From NCBI GenBank assembly GCA_024280775.1, contig JAJRPM010000002.1, positions 1-64,000 of the forward strand: a stretch of 64,000 nucleotides of DNA. Direction: 5' to 3'. The notes under the pieces are model-generated. The model did not search any database and was not told the origin of the DNA. It worked only from the letters and a program-made list of their open reading frames with translations. Source of the stretch: Candidatus Zixiibacteriota bacterium (GTDB taxonomy: Bacteria; Zixibacteria; MSB-5A5; GN15; JACZUZ01). Shown here piece by piece: positions 44,086 to 51,667 of the stretch. How positions within the stretch are numbered: position 1 is the first letter of the stretch; every line of letters begins with the position of its first letter. The position numbers were made by a program, and so were the translations under genes.

Positions 44086-45855
44086 ATGAAAAACATAATC
44101 TTAGTACTTCTCACTCTATCCTTCTTGAATCTCTATACGCAGAGCAATCCAATTGACAAAGCGGAAATCAAAGAAGATCTGCTGAAAATCATAAATGACA
44201 TATCACAAAGCTATGCCTATCTCGAAGAAAAAAACGTTGATGTAAATTGCATAAGAGAATATTACCAAGAGCAAGTTGAGAACCTAAGAACAGAGGAAGA
44301 AACCACCCTCCTTTTCGAGTATCTCTTAGATGAATTCTATGACAGCCATTTGATCCTAAATACAAACACCAGCTCATCATTTCGTCTATTTGCGCCGGTG
44401 TATGTGACTCTGCAAAATGGCAGGCCAATCATTACAAATGTATGGCAAACGCAAATAGAAGACTTAACGCACAACATAATTGGTGCGGAGATCAAGAAAT
44501 TCAACGGGATTAACTTCAACACAAGCATCAGTGAATTCCCAACACACTGTAATGATAAGAACTCACTAATCGTCAGGGAATGGATTTCAAACAAAATACT
44601 AGCGGGTCGCTACAACCAACCAAGAATCTTGACATTAAAATTAGCGAATAAACATGTCATTGAATTTGACATGGATAAAGTAGAATACAAAAACACCAAA
44701 GAGCTTCTAACAAGTACAGTAGAAAACGGAATAGGAATCATAAGAATCAATAACTCGCTCGGGAATAACAATCTCATCCCGGAATTTGATAAATCACTCA
44801 ATGGTTTATTGGACACTAAGGGTTTGATAATCGATTTGAGAAACACCGTTGATGGGGGAAACTCATATGTAGCCCGTGGAATAATGGGAAGATTCATTAG
44901 TGAGAAACAACCGTATCAAATACATTCAACAACCGAACAATACGATAACAATCCAATAGTCGAGAGAAGTTGGATGGAATATGTAAGTCCAAGAGGGAAG
45001 CAATACGAAAACCCGCTGGTAGTCCTAGTTGGCAGGTGGACAGGAAGCATGGGAGAAGGACTTGCAATTGGTTTTGAGGGAATGGGAAGGGCTCAAATCG
45101 TTGGAACCGAAATGGAAAGGCTAGCCGGAGAAATCAGCGGGTTTTCATTCAAACACCAGAATTATGGCTATAGACTTTCAACGGCAAAACTACATCACGT
45201 AAATGGAACACCACGCGAAAAATACGTTCCGGCAAATTACGTCAAACAAACAACTCTTGAAAAAGACGAAACGCAGGATAAGGGGATTCTCTTACTAACA
45301 AGCTTGCAGAATCACACAGATAGTTTCCTGGAGAAAGAGTTAGAACTCATTGGTACAGAAGACCAAACCCTACGTCTTTTGCTTCCGCAGGCGACAGAGA
45401 AGTTTGGCCGCGAGTCAAATGAATACAAATACATTTGGACACTCATTCACCGGCAAGACTCTATTTCTTTAGACAAACTCGTCAAGATATTAGATACGCA
45501 CGGTTGGGTTGGAAAAAGTAGAGTTGGTTACGATGCAAATAAAGCCATTTGGCTAATAATACAGCATTCGGAACTCGAGATACAAGAGAAATACCTTCCG
45601 TTGTTGGAAGAGTCCGTAGTAAAAGGTGAGTCAGAGGGATGGCATCTCGCATTTCTTGAAGACCGCATACTAATGCGGAATGAACGAAAGCAACTCTACG
45701 GAACCCAAACCGTTTGGGACAAAACATTGAAACAAAACAGAATATACCCAATTGAGGATTTGAAAAACCTTAACCTAAGGCGAAAGAAGATGGGCCTCGA
45801 AACAATTGAGGAATACGTCAAGTCTAACGGGTATGTTTTGGACCAGGAAAATTAG
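44086..45855 (+). CDS. S41-family peptidase fused to a DUF6624-like domain
   Basis: 589 residues. A signal peptide (MKNIILVLLTLSFLNLYTQS) is followed by a tail-specific-protease-like region (about 25-390): GLIIDLRNTVDGGNSYVARG, then LVVLVGRWTGSMGEGLAIGFEG near 320, where Ser is the expected nucleophile and Glu follows three residues on. Residues about 430-585 are DUF6624-like (DTHGWVGKSRVGYDANKAIWLIIQHSELEIQEKYLPLL, LEDRILMRNERKQLYGTQ, YPIEDLKNLNLRRKKMGL). AT-rich like its partner. An extracytoplasmic protease is plausible; the role of the second domain is unknown. Confidence 0.75.
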   Translation: MKNIILVLLTLSFLNLYTQSNPIDKAEIKEDLLKIINDISQSYAYLEEKNVDVNCIREYYQEQVENLRTEEETTLLFEYLLDEFYDSHLILNTNTSSSFRLFAPVYVTLQNGRPIITNVWQTQIEDLTHNIIGAEIKKFNGINFNTSISEFPTHCNDKNSLIVREWISNKILAGRYNQPRILTLKLANKHVIEFDMDKVEYKNTKELLTSTVENGIGIIRINNSLGNNNLIPEFDKSLNGLLDTKGLIIDLRNTVDGGNSYVARGIMGRFISEKQPYQIHSTTEQYDNNPIVERSWMEYVSPRGKQYENPLVVLVGRWTGSMGEGLAIGFEGMGRAQIVGTEMERLAGEISGFSFKHQNYGYRLSTAKLHHVNGTPREKYVPANYVKQTTLEKDETQDKGILLLTSLQNHTDSFLEKELELIGTEDQTLRLLLPQATEKFGRESNEYKYIWTLIHRQDSISLDKLVKILDTHGWVGKSRVGYDANKAIWLIIQHSELEIQEKYLPLLEESVVKGESEGWHLAFLEDRILMRNERKQLYGTQTVWDKTLKQNRIYPIEDLKNLNLRRKKMGLETIEEYVKSNGYVLDQEN

Positions 45856-46018
45856 AATCCTGACTGTCAGCGTGGGTGATAACGAATACTTGGTCGCGGT
45901 TTCAATGTTCATCCACACCCCACCCAAGCATATTCTCTTGACATAGACACCACAGTACACTTCATTAAACCGAGTGCAGTCAAACGAAGTAAAACCTTGA
46001 ACGGTTAGGACATATTCC

Positions 46019-46129
46019 ATGGGCGACAAAGGCGGAAAAAAAGACAAGAGCAAAAGCGATAAGCAGAAGAAAAGCAAAGACTCTCAAAAGCAAAAAAAGA
46101 AGCAAGACAAGCAACAGAAAAAGCCTTAA
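46019..46129 (+). CDS. Lysine-rich small protein, 36 aa
   Basis: A short frame, MGDKGGKKDKSKSDKQKK..., ending QQKKP. Nearly half the residues are Lys and there is no hydrophobic core. TTAGGA lies eight bases upstream of the ATG and a terminator hairpin sits 46 bp after the stop, so it has the layout of a true monocistronic small gene. I believe short MGDKG-type Lys-rich proteins occur in other phyla, but this is from memory and unverified. RNA, DNA or ribosome binding would suit the charge. Confidence 0.6.
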   Translation: MGDKGGKKDKSKSDKQKKSKDSQKQKKKQDKQQKKP

Positions 46130-46174
46130 TGAGAGCAGTCTTTTACTATATTTCATCAAAGACAAGTCGACAAG

Positions 46175-46204
46175 GTCGAAACCCTCACGGTTTCGACTCT
46201 TTGG
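46175..46204 (+). terminator. Terminator after the Lys-rich ORF
   Basis: A perfect 9-bp stem GTCGAAACC/GGTTTCGAC, loop CTCAC, followed by TCTTT. Confidence 0.7.
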
Positions 46205-46329
46205 CTTGAAGACAACATTTACAAAATCTTCATTCCCACAAATCACGTTTTAACCTCAAAACTACCCAATCTAGCGCCACTCCTGCCGCGATTCGTCTGT
46301 CACAAAGCGAGCTTTATGGCAATTAATAC

Positions 46330-46358
46330 TTGACAACAGTTAGATGATTAGCTAAATA
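46330..46358 (+). promoter_or_regulatory. Promoter for ArsR/SdpI pair, apparently leaderless
   Basis: TTGACA at 46330-46335, 17 bp, TAAATA at 46353-46358. Transcription should begin at about 46365, at the ATG itself (46366). The spacer and -10 hold the palindrome TTAGCTAA, a plausible repressor operator. No Shine-Dalgarno sequence precedes the ATG. Confidence 0.6.
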
Positions 46359-46365
46359 TCAATCT

Positions 46366-46659
46366 ATGAGCAGGGTATTCAAAGCATTGGCGGATCCTAC
46401 TAGAAGGCGAGTACTGGAAATACTCCGCAAGGGGCCAAAAACCGCAGGGGAGCTATCGGCGGAATTTGAGGTGTCCAAGCCCACGATGTCGGCCCATTTC
46501 TCGACTTTGCTGGAGGCCAATTTGGTGGATGCGACCAAGAGCGGACGGACAATTACCTATCGCCTGAAAATGTCGGTGCTGGAGGATGCGCTACTGGGTT
46601 TCGCTCAAGTATTCGGGATGGAACTCAAAACAGACTCAGAAACATCAGACACCGCATAA
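46366..46659 (+). CDS. ArsR-family regulator (SdpR-like autorepressor)
   Basis: A 97-residue winged helix: MSRVFKALADPTRRRVLEILRKGPKTAGELSAEF, recognition helix SKPTMSAHFSTLLEANLV, wing KSGRTITYRL. It lacks the metal-binding cysteines of ArsR/SmtB. It matches the SdpR autorepressor group, which is commonly paired with SdpI-type membrane proteins, as here. The palindrome overlapping its promoter suggests self-repression. Confidence 0.85.
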   Translation: MSRVFKALADPTRRRVLEILRKGPKTAGELSAEFEVSKPTMSAHFSTLLEANLVDATKSGRTITYRLKMSVLEDALLGFAQVFGMELKTDSETSDTA

Positions 46660-46712
46660 AGAGCATGAAACAGAAAAACGACAAGAATCACATAGACAAA
46701 GGAACCGGAAAT

Positions 46713-47123
46713 ATGAAAAAGTACCCGATAATCATGGCTCTGCTAGGAGCCGCGGCGCTAATCGCATTGGCGCAATTTGTCACATACCTCTCTGCCAACG
46801 GAACCATCAATCCCGAGCAGGCAAGACGAGCAATGGGGGCGGTCTTTGGATTCATATTCATCGTAATGGGCAACTCACTACCCAAGAAGCTCAGTCCGCT
46901 ATCAGATAAGCGCTGTGGCTCGGCAAATGGGCAATCGCGTCGTCGTTTTGCCGGTTGGACGTTCGTAATTGCAGGAATAATATATTCTCTGTCTTGGCTA
47001 GTGGCGCCGATGGAATTCGCGAGAACAATCGCAATGTCGGCAGGCATTGTAGCAGTGGCGCTGGTAATGGGGTCTTGTTTTCTCTCAAAGAGTACCGGAA
47101 ATCACTCTCAGCCTACATCATAA
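46713..47123 (+). CDS. SdpI-like membrane protein
   Basis: 136 residues from ATG 46713, preceded by AAAGGAACCGGA. Four hydrophobic helices are visible (IIMALLGAAALIALAQFV, MGAVFGFIFIVMGNSLPK, GWTFVIAGIIYSLSWLVAP, TIAMSAGIVAVALVMGSCFL). The MGNSLPK and RRFAGWTFVIAG blocks resemble SdpI, an immunity/signal protein against the SdpC toxin in Bacillus. No SdpC-like toxin is nearby, so the immunity role is inference only. Confidence 0.65.
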   Translation: MKKYPIIMALLGAAALIALAQFVTYLSANGTINPEQARRAMGAVFGFIFIVMGNSLPKKLSPLSDKRCGSANGQSRRRFAGWTFVIAGIIYSLSWLVAPMEFARTIAMSAGIVAVALVMGSCFLSKSTGNHSQPTS

Positions 47124-47136
47124 TGTTCTGAAGCAA

Positions 47137-47158
47137 AGTAGGAGCCATGTGTTCCTGC
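47137..47158. repeat. Solitary relic of the REP palindrome
   Basis: AGTAGGAGCCATGTGTTCCTGC matches the right palindrome of the RAYT-linked repeats with a few changes. It lies 14 bp after the SdpI-like stop and about 45 kb from the transposase gene. Confidence 0.55.
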
Positions 47159-47210
47159 CATCTCCACTTGCATTTCGTTTCTAGTGTAACAAGTTTTCCG
47201 CGCGAGAGTC

Positions 47211-47240
47211 TTGTCAAAACGGCTATATCTTGGGTATATT
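47211..47240 (+). promoter_or_regulatory. Promoter of the YciI lipoprotein
   Basis: TTGTCA, 18 bp, TATATT. Both boxes match five of six consensus bases. The leader would be about 110 nt. Confidence 0.5.
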
Positions 47241-47355
47241 CAAAATGAAGACCAATCGGGACTCTGTATTGGGCTATAAGTCGATTTCAACTCGGCGAAT
47301 GGCACAGCTATAATGTAATTGGAACAAACATTGGAATAGTCAAAAGGGGGATGGA

Positions 47356-47847
47356 ATGCGAGCAATTATCTTGATGGCGCTACTCTTTGTATCGGCATGC
47401 GCAGGAAAATCGGAGGACACAAGTATCACAACAAAGACATCAGAAAAGACCACAGAGAATCCTTCAGGAGCATACGACGCCGAGCTTGCTGAAAAGTTGG
47501 GAGCCGATGACTACGGGATGCGCCAATATGTAATGGCTTTTCTCAAAGCCGGACCCAATCGTAACCAGGACGAAGCCGAAGCGACGGCTATCCAGAAGGC
47601 GCATAGAGCCAACATTAGTCGCCTTGCAGACGAGGGAAAATTAGTTCTTGCCGGGCCGTTTTTTGATGAGGGTGATTTCGTAGGGATATTTATCTTCAAT
47701 GTTACCACAGTCGAAGAAGCCCGCACTTTGACTGAAAGCGACCCTGCCATACAAGCGGGACGTCTAGTCATGGAGCTACACCCTTGGTACGGTTCGGCGG
47801 CTTTGATGCAAGTAAATGAGACACATAAGAAACTCTCCAAAGGCTAG
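47356..47847 (+). CDS. YciI-like domain lipoprotein
   Basis: 163 residues. Signal peptide with lipobox LFVSAC (Cys15), then a Ser/Thr/Glu linker, then a YciI/YCII-like domain: YVMAFLKAGPNRNQDEAEATAIQKAHRANISRLADEGKLVLAGPF, FVGIFIFNVTTVEEARTL, DPAIQAGRLVMELHPWYG. The conserved His of the domain is present. YciI proteins are dimeric and usually cytosolic, so a lipid-anchored form is somewhat unusual. AAGGGGGATG precedes the ATG. Function unknown. Confidence 0.8.
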   Translation: MRAIILMALLFVSACAGKSEDTSITTKTSEKTTENPSGAYDAELAEKLGADDYGMRQYVMAFLKAGPNRNQDEAEATAIQKAHRANISRLADEGKLVLAGPFFDEGDFVGIFIFNVTTVEEARTLTESDPAIQAGRLVMELHPWYGSAALMQVNETHKKLSKG

Positions 47848-48645
47848 CCCCCTCTGCCGGGAAATTATTATTGGAACCTTTTCAGCCTCGCTGAAATATA
47901 ATAGTTGGAAGTGGAGAGCTTGGAATATGTGTTCTTGGGATTTAGCCCTATATAGTGCCTGGGAAATCCGGGTGATTCAATCGAATCAGTCTAAATCATC
48001 AGAAGCAGAGAATTCTAGAGAATGGAAACAATTTCCACAAAAGTTGTGTTTTATTGCATAATGAAGCGGGTAGATAAAGAGCTGAAATCGACGCAAAATG
48101 CTCGGAGAATTAGGTAAACTCAGAAAAACACCAGGCAAAGAATTTACTTGACAGTTCTCAACCCGCTTGGTATATTTCCTGTGCCTGAAGTTACCTCACG
48201 TCAGCCAAAAACGCACTAAATTAGGTGTAAGTCGTTTTTGGAGAACGCTTTCCGATTGCAAGAGCGCTGACGAGGCAGACATGGCAAAGCCGTGTTTTCG
48301 TCACCCACCGTCAAATAATGGCCTAAAAGATGGCGCTGATACGAATTGCGTTAATCTGTTAGGCAGGGCGCTTGGCGCCATAGATTCAAGTCAGCTTACA
48401 AAGAGGCGCTTGATTTGCATAGACTCGAAGAGGTATCTATTCTTTGGGTACGCTCGGGAGCGCAATGGCGCGAATCCGAGATTTGAGAGTAAAGTTTACA
48501 AAAGGTAAACAGGTCTAAGAGAATTGTCGTAGCTAAGAGAAAAATGAATTTTCGATTTGCGGAACTTGATAGAGACCCGAAACGACGGCAGGATGCCAAT
48601 TTGGGTCAGCAGGAAAACATTCAATCCCGAATAGGAGGGGAAAGC
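47848..48645. other. Long non-coding stretch containing promoter and leader
   Basis: 798 bp without a credible gene. A near-consensus promoter at 48148-48176 faces the cohesin-like gene, leaving a leader of about 460 nt. The leader includes a tight GGCGC/GCGCC hairpin near 48367-48380. I compared it by eye with c-di-GMP (GEMM) and cobalamin riboswitches and saw no convincing match. Confidence 0.5.
48148..48176 (+). promoter_or_regulatory. Strong promoter of the cohesin-like gene
   Basis: TTGACA, 17 bp, TATATT; eleven of twelve consensus bases. Confidence 0.7.
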
Positions 48646-49491
48646 ATGAAACGTTTTTGCTCATTAGCGGTGATAGGAACACTGCTGTTGGCAGGTTCTT
48701 CCATGGCCGCCAAAAAGAGCGCATTCAGTATCTCCGCGAAAGCGGCCCCGAATGCGTTATCTACCAGTATCAATGAAGTGGTAGTTCCAATTACTATCGC
48801 CTATGATGCGGATTTGACCGCCTTGGACATTCCGTTGAAGTATTCTGAGGGCGTCACACTTACAGAAGTGACATTTGGAGATATGCTCAGCGGATATGAC
48901 TTCAAGAACGCAAATATCAACACAGAGAATAACACGGTTATCATTGGCGCCATCAATATGGTTTTTGGGGCCAAAAGTGATCTTCCCGCTGGTAAAGGTG
49001 TTGTCGCTAACTTGCATTTCAGAGTCGACGATCCTGAGGTCTCAACAGTGCGTATTGAGACTATCGAGTTGAAAGATCCGGACCATGCGTTATATTTCGT
49101 CTATAATGAATATGACGAAGCTAATGTGCCGCATGTGGTTTTGGAAACTCCGACATTTGAGCCGGTTGAAGTTCTTCTCTCAGGTGGAACTGATGCAGTT
49201 CTTCCGACAGAGTTTGCCTTAAAGCAGAACTTCCCGAACCCATTTAACCCGTCAACCAAGATTCCGTACGACCTGAAGATTTCTTCGCATGTTTCTGTTG
49301 AAGTATTCAATGTTCTCGGTCAGCGTGTCCGCACTCTGATCAATGAAGAGCAGCAGGCCGGACCTCAGGTTGTCGAGTGGGATGGTCGTGACGCCAATGG
49401 TACTACAGTTTCTTCCGGTATGTATTTCTACAAGATTAACGCCGGTGACGGACTGTTTGTTGAGACTCGTAAGATGGTGCTCTTGAAGTAA
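48646..49491 (+). CDS. Secreted cohesin-like protein with FlgD/T9SS-type C-terminal module
   Basis: 281 residues from ATG 48646, with GGAGGGG eight bases upstream. Signal peptide FCSLAVIGTLLLAGSSMA. Residues about 35-170 form a beta-sandwich-like region (VVVPITIAYDADLTALDIPLKY, GAINMVFGAKSDLPAGKGVVANLHFRV) that resembles cohesin-type folds. The C-terminal roughly 85 residues are a FlgD-Ig-like/secretion module (LKQNFPNPFNPSTKIPYDL ... SSGMYFYKINAGD ... KMVLLK), as used for type IX sorting in FCB bacteria. A clean terminator follows. The cohesin reading is tentative. Confidence 0.7.
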   Translation: MKRFCSLAVIGTLLLAGSSMAAKKSAFSISAKAAPNALSTSINEVVVPITIAYDADLTALDIPLKYSEGVTLTEVTFGDMLSGYDFKNANINTENNTVIIGAINMVFGAKSDLPAGKGVVANLHFRVDDPEVSTVRIETIELKDPDHALYFVYNEYDEANVPHVVLETPTFEPVEVLLSGGTDAVLPTEFALKQNFPNPFNPSTKIPYDLKISSHVSVEVFNVLGQRVRTLINEEQQAGPQVVEWDGRDANGTTVSSGMYFYKINAGDGLFVETRKMVLLK

Positions 49492-49527
49492 GATTTTAGT
49501 ACGTACAAAATAGGTTAGTTGGTTTTT

Positions 49528-49556
49528 AGAGGCCCCAATTAGGGGCCTCTTTTTTT
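49528..49556 (+). terminator. Terminator of the cohesin-like gene
   Basis: Stem AGAGGCCCC/GGGGCCTCT with a five-base loop, followed by a T-run of seven. Confidence 0.92.
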
Positions 49557-49570
49557 GCCCAAATCCTTGT

Positions 49571-49581
49571 CCCCCCCCCCC
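49571..49581. repeat. Homopolymer of 11 C
   Basis: An uninterrupted C tract in intergenic DNA between a terminator and the fold-back element. Such tracts are prone to slippage. Confidence 0.85.
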
Positions 49582-49653
49582 AAATCTCTCCGCAACCAGT
49601 CATTCCCAAACAAACAAGCGACCCACTGCACAACCCCCATCAATTAACCGTCT

Positions 49654-49859
49654 TTCCCGCGAAGGCGCTTGTTGATTAACCCGAATTCTGTTGTGTAGGG
49701 CCTTGCGACGGCGTTTTTTGCCGTCGTGTCGCTGACACCCAGTGGGTGTGACCCTACGCTTTCTCTATGTAAAAAGTGTGTGGTCACAATTTTCGCAGAA
49801 GCGAAAATCAAGACCCCACACAACAAATTAAACTTTATCAACGAGCCCTAAGGCGGGAA
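49654..49859. mobile_element. Fold-back MITE-like element, 206 bp
   Basis: Ends TTCCCGC and GCGGGAA. Imperfect inverted arms of about 45-50 bp follow (left TTGTTGATTAA..AATT..GTTGTGTAGGG, right CCCCACACAAC..AATT..TTTATCAACGA). Inside are perfect hairpins: CGACGGC/GCCGTCG near 49706-49727, ACACCC/GGGTGT near 49735-49749, enclosed by GTAGGG/CCCTAC (49695-49757), and ATTTTCGC/GCGAAAAT (49789-49808). It carries no gene. No clear target-site duplication was found. Confidence 0.7.
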
Positions 49860-50257
49860 TCCAGTCAACCCCAGAACCCTCCAGCCCGCCAACCTCACGT
49901 AAGAAACTACGATTAAGGAGTAGATCAGTACGTCCCCAATATCATTATACTTAAGTTAATGCGCCTGATTGCATTACGGCAAATGATGACACTAAACCGT
50001 CAACCACAGAACGCAGGATATGCGATTGGGACGGAGATCAAAACGAGGCAGTTTTTCGTCTTGGGAGCTAATGGCTTGCAGTTCAAAGCCTTACAGGCGG
50101 CAAGCCAGGTTGGCGCCTTCTTTGTTAAGACATATATCAGTCGACGTACTGCGCTAGGGTGCGCAGGCGACATTCTATCAGAGGTGAAGGAATGGCGCCC
50201 GACGATTATTTCCAGGCGGTTAGGGTCGTCTTGAGTGCGTTGATGGGGAGAGAGGGG
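49860..50257. other. Non-coding or unassigned stretch before a terminator
   Basis: A plus-strand frame of 91 codons (49959-50234) crosses it without a ribosome-binding site or recognisable motif. A TATACT at 49946-49951 could be a -10, but the -35 is poor. Because a good terminator follows, an untranslated RNA or small gene here is possible but unproven. Confidence 0.3.
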
Positions 50258-50292
50258 GGCTCCGTTCGCAAGAGCGGAGCCTCTTATTTTTT
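50258..50292 (+). terminator. Intrinsic terminator with no clear upstream gene
   Basis: Stem GGCTCCG/CGGAGCC with a ten-base loop, then TCTTATTTTTT. It is oriented for plus-strand transcripts. Confidence 0.75.
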
Positions 50293-50319
50293 GGGGATGA
50301 ATCCTGGCAAAGCAGTCAA

Positions 50320-51429
50320 CTAGAGCCTGATTTCCTTGAGAAAGGATTCCTCAGCGGGGGAGACAGTCAATACTCTGTCCTGCCCTCGATATGACACCGT
50401 GATGTTCACTTCGGAGTTGTCCCTTTGGTCGCAATAGCGAGCTACAGCGCTGGCGGCGATGCGCAGATGCTCCTCGGTTGGGGAGCCATACATCAGGCCG
50501 AAAGGAGAGCCGGTTTCCCGGGCTTCAAGAGTATAGACTTCCTTGTTACTGTATTGCATCAATGCCTTGTTGTCGTTTTCGTCGCGTCCCATCAGCAATT
50601 TACACTCCGGAGCAATCCGAAACTGACGTCCAAGTCGCAACAGGTTCAAATCAGTAAAATTAATTTCGGCAGTGTACTTCAGCAGGTCCCGCAATCTCCG
50701 GCTATAATTAGCATCAGTCAGAAGACAGCCTGAGGCAGGCGATGGATACTCATCAAGACCAAACTCCTTGGCCAACTCCATTTGGCGCTTACGACTGCGT
50801 CCGGAGATTCCCTCTAGCTGATTACGGTCTATCAGGCCCAACTTCTCAGGAAGAGTCTCTGGCAAGAGCTTTGCAGAAAGGGGACGCACTAAACGTCCTC
50901 CCAAATCAGTCTCTTTGTCCACCAAAGCCATAACCGGTTTGCGTTGTGACATCGGTCTTTGGCCCATCACTTCGCCAGTGACAAGAAAATCCGCGTTCAT
51001 CATTTCCATACACCGCGCGCCCTCATTAATCATCAGCATTCGGCAATCAATGCACACGTTCATATTGGCGCCGCGCCCATGTTTGGGATCGACGACAATA
51101 TCAACAAACTTTTGTCCCAAATGCATCAGCTTAACATTGAACCCGAACTTGTCCGCCATCGGATAGGGGTTTGAACCGCAGGAAGAACGGTCCGAGGTAG
51201 CGTCACACCCAAAGTGGGTCATAAAAGTCAGCGCTGTCACTTCAATATCCTGTTTAAGCAACAGCAATATTGCCAACGCCGAGTCCAAGCCGCCCGAGAA
51301 AAGCGCAATTGCATGAGGACGTTTCTTTTTTGCTCCGTTGGAGGAGTTTGTGGTAGATGCTTCTATGTCTTTGCTCATAATTATTCGATTCTTGCCAAAG
51401 CGCCCTTTGATTGACTTGAGAGCTTGCAT
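50320..51429 (-). CDS. PP-loop ATPase, tRNA thiolation-like
   Basis: 369 residues. The PP-loop ALFSGGLDSALAI near residue 43 binds ATP for adenylation. A CxxC pair (VCIDCR), TGEVMGQRPMSQRK and ASGCLLTDANYSRRL follow, the last carrying a third Cys, as in MnmA/ThiI-related tRNA sulfurtransferases with a RNA-binding C terminus. The likely job is sulfur insertion into a tRNA base, but which base is unclear. GAGGG before the ATG at 51429 favours the long start; a second ATG 17 codons in has none. Confidence 0.75.
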   Translation of the reverse strand: MQALKSIKGRFGKNRIIMSKDIEASTTNSSNGAKKKRPHAIALFSGGLDSALAILLLLKQDIEVTALTFMTHFGCDATSDRSSCGSNPYPMADKFGFNVKLMHLGQKFVDIVVDPKHGRGANMNVCIDCRMLMINEGARCMEMMNADFLVTGEVMGQRPMSQRKPVMALVDKETDLGGRLVRPLSAKLLPETLPEKLGLIDRNQLEGISGRSRKRQMELAKEFGLDEYPSPASGCLLTDANYSRRLRDLLKYTAEINFTDLNLLRLGRQFRIAPECKLLMGRDENDNKALMQYSNKEVYTLEARETGSPFGLMYGSPTEEHLRIAASAVARYCDQRDNSEVNITVSYRGQDRVLTVSPAEESFLKEIRL

Positions 51430-51541
51430 TGGCCCTCAATGTAGACCGCGCTAATCTCCGGTTACAAATGCAGATTGTCAATAGCGCAGGTTCGGGTAAG
51501 ACCAACTAAATCACCGACTTCATCAGCTCTAGAGTAATACC

Positions 51542-51570
51542 TTGACAGGGCCAACCTTGGGGCATAGTAT
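51542..51570 (+). promoter_or_regulatory. Promoter of the mla operon
   Basis: TTGACA, 17 bp, TAGTAT. Its -35 coincides with a TTG that would otherwise be read as the mlaE start. The leader to ATG 51668 is about 90 nt. Confidence 0.6.
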
Positions 51571-51667
51571 GCCACGCGAAAGGGTTGTAGCAAGCGAGCT
51601 CACCGCCTTTTACAAGATCATCGCAACAAACTTCAAACTATTTCTTCATTGGGTTGTTCTCACTTCT

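Noticed and set aside
45775-46246. Minus-strand frames rich in Leu and Phe
   Set aside because: They are antisense to the lysine codons of the small Lys-rich ORF, which produces artificial hydrophobic translations.
48177-48645. c-di-GMP (GEMM) riboswitch in the leader
   Set aside because: A few short matches (GCAAAGCC-like) exist, but the order and pairing of the conserved GEMM segments are absent.
49644-49841. Minus-strand frame of 65 codons
   Set aside because: It lies entirely across the fold-back element and its hairpins, so its open state is incidental.
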